64,000 nucleotides of DNA from assembly GCA_045639325.1 (NCBI GenBank), contig JAZUCU010000035.1:117044-181043 (forward strand), in the 5' to 3' direction. Position numbers and translations under genes: made by a program. How positions within the stretch are numbered: the first letter of the stretch is position 1; each line of letters opens with the position of its first letter. The DNA comes from RGIG8244 sp045639325. GTDB lineage: Bacteria > Verrucomicrobiota > Lentisphaeria > Victivallales > UBA1829. The notes under the pieces were generated by a model. It saw only the letters and a program-made list of their open reading frames with translations. It did not search any database and had not been told where the DNA came from. Below, piece by piece: positions 62,833 to 64,000 of the stretch.

Positions 62833-63594
62833 TTACTTCACAAAATTTTCCACCAGGTAGTCAAAGCTCTGCTGGAGGCATACGAACGGGGAAATATTGT
62901 TGCAGTTATCCTGTTCGACGATGAAGTATTCCACACCGGCGGCTTCCCCTGCGGGAATAATGGAGTGCCAGTCGAGGTTCCCATTACCCACGGCTTCCAT
63001 AATACGTTCATTACCCTTGACCGCATATTCTTTCAGATGGAGCAGGGGAGAACGGCCGGACATTTTCTTGATCCATTCTGTGGGGTTTGCGCCGCCGCAC
63101 TGTACCCAGAAAGTATCGATTTCTGCCTGAAGAGCGGGAGCGTTATCATAGATGATATCGAGCATGACTTTGCCATCGAATTTCTGGAATTCAGTGGCAT
63201 GGTTGTGATAGCAGAGGCACTGGCCTGCAGCGGCGAATTTTTCAGCAGCGGCATTGAGTTTCTTTGCGAATTCGACATATCCGGTGTAGGATGCGTACTG
63301 GACATGGGGGTGGGGATATGCCGTATATTTGCAGTTGAGTTTTGCCAGACGTTCGATCACGGCTTCTGTTTCATCCATGATTTTAGCGGAGGGATCGTGA
63401 GTCGCGCAGATGGTCAGACCTTCTCCCTGTGCGATTTTCACGAGTTCTTCTTCGGCGATGGGGCCCATGCCGGAGACCTGAATTGCTTCATAGCCGATTT
63501 TTCTGACTTTTTTCAATGTGTCAGCGATGTCAGCCGGATTGGTGATGTATTCTCTCAGCGTGTAGAGCTGAGCAGCGATTTGAGATTTTTTCAT
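62833..63594 (-). CDS. Sugar phosphate isomerase/epimerase (xylose-isomerase-like TIM barrel)
   Basis: AP_endonuc_2-fold protein beginning MKKSQIAAQLYTLREY. Metal-binding residues fit CYHNHATEFQKFDG (His), LQAEIDTFWVQCGG (Glu/Asp) and YFIVEQDNC (Glu). 252 residues from the ATG at 63594, which has AGGAAA upstream; the frame opening at 63666 was rejected. Such enzymes accompany Gfo/Idh/MocA dehydrogenases in cyclitol or keto-sugar breakdown. Substrate unknown. Confidence 0.85.
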   Translation of the reverse strand: MKKSQIAAQLYTLREYITNPADIADTLKKVRKIGYEAIQVSGMGPIAEEELVKIAQGEGLTICATHDPSAKIMDETEAVIERLAKLNCKYTAYPHPHVQYASYTGYVEFAKKLNAAAEKFAAAGQCLCYHNHATEFQKFDGKVMLDIIYDNAPALQAEIDTFWVQCGGANPTEWIKKMSGRSPLLHLKEYAVKGNERIMEAVGNGNLDWHSIIPAGEAAGVEYFIVEQDNCNNISPFVCLQQSFDYLVENFVK

Positions 63595-63637
63595 GCGTGT
63601 TTTCCTGTTAATTGAAAATAATAAAAAACGACTATAA

Positions 63638-63666
63638 AACATAGCACTGTATTCCCATAAATACAA
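63638..63666 (-). promoter_or_regulatory. Promoter of the isomerase/epimerase gene
   Basis: Minus strand TTGTAT, 17 bp, TATGTT with GC before the -10 box. Confidence 0.5.
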
Positions 63667-64000
63667 ATATAAATCAGTTTTTTTCAGAAAAAATCCACAG
63701 ATATCCCATAATTTTTCAAAAAACAGGTATTTTTATTCCGTTTTGGCGGGAGACAATTGATTATTGAAAAAGTGATTTTGTCAGATTTTTGTTTATGAGC
63801 AGGAATGCTATCTTAAGTTTAATCAAGATCCCTGCTGTTCGAAAAAACTCAGATTAATCAAAAAACAAGCCCTGTAGATGGTTTGCTAAAAGTCAAATGT
63901 TTTTTTTAATTTTTTTGAAATTTTTATCGTATTTTTTGTCAGCAATAACCATTCCTCTGAGAATCAACAGCATTTTTCTCATGACAGCACATCTTGCTTG
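63667..64000. other. Intergenic region at the window end, no gene seen
   Basis: AT-rich. I see no coding frame or RNA gene. A weak plus-strand promoter (TTTTTG, 17 bp, TATCTT with GC before it, around 63785-63815) could serve a gene beyond the window. Confidence 0.5.

Overview
The window looks like a chromosomal piece of a gut- or sediment-type member of the Lentisphaerae (Victivallis-like; PVC superphylum). The grounds are two prepilin-like proteins with the FTLIELLVV...LLPAL signature and a C-terminal H-x9-DG motif, two secreted DUF4838 proteins, DUF4832/DUF4874 and DUF4886 proteins, and many Gfo/Idh/MocA oxidoreductases and LacI/AraC/GntR/DeoR regulators mixed with ordinary housekeeping genes. 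The phylum call rests on gene content and was not tested against a database.

Layout. 0-5.9 kb (minus): a partial DUF4838 gene behind a prepilin gene, a GntR regulator fused to a solute-binding-like domain, and a DUF4886 esterase-like gene. 5.9-9.3 kb: D,D-carboxypeptidase, 2-isopropylmalate synthase, a small monooxygenase-fold protein. 9.4-11.3 kb: intracellular GH35 beta-galactosidase. 11.3-15.3 kb (minus): overlapping nth - acyltransferase - cinA - uvrC operon. 15.4-26.4 kb: cupin plus GH-like gene; operon GH4 - Gfo - enolase superfamily - Gfo; LacI regulator; divergent uxaC-nagB. 26.5-27.4 kb: a REP hairpin pair with its IS200-like (RAYT) transposase. 27.4-29.0 kb: coupled AraC and DeoR regulators. 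29.2-37.4 kb (plus): aminotransferase - Gfo - MFS - ceramidase-like - FGGY kinase - sugar isomerase operon. 37.5-40 kb: tandemly duplicated deacetylase-like genes. 40-48.5 kb: GNAT, then a six-gene minus-strand operon (DUF4832, prepilin, DUF4838, PIG-L, CE12-like and intervening genes as listed) divergent from an AraC regulator; GH20. 50.5-62.8 kb: mostly housekeeping (rpmA, obg, SDR, membrane glycosyltransferases, TPP-riboswitch-controlled thi4, rpmF-plsX-fabH, panE-like). 62.8-63.6 kb: xylose-isomerase-like sugar epimerase.

How the genes fit together. Secreted glycan-active proteins (DUF4838, CE12-like, DUF4886) sit beside prepilins and local regulators, and no SusC/SusD pair is present here. 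Cytoplasmic enzymes without signal peptides (GH35, GH4, GH20, UxaC, NagB, FGGY kinase, isomerase, Gfo/Idh) and an MFS transporter would process imported sugars. The most interesting signals are the twice-repeated prepilin + DUF4838 pair, a roughly 80-100 bp promoter block shared by two distant operons, the GntR-solute-binding fusion, the REP/RAYT unit, a structured element between convergent genes at 53.8 kb, and a recurrent promoter form (TTGnnn, 16-17 bp, TATATT) found ahead of most transcription units. No rRNA, tRNA or CRISPR was recognised.
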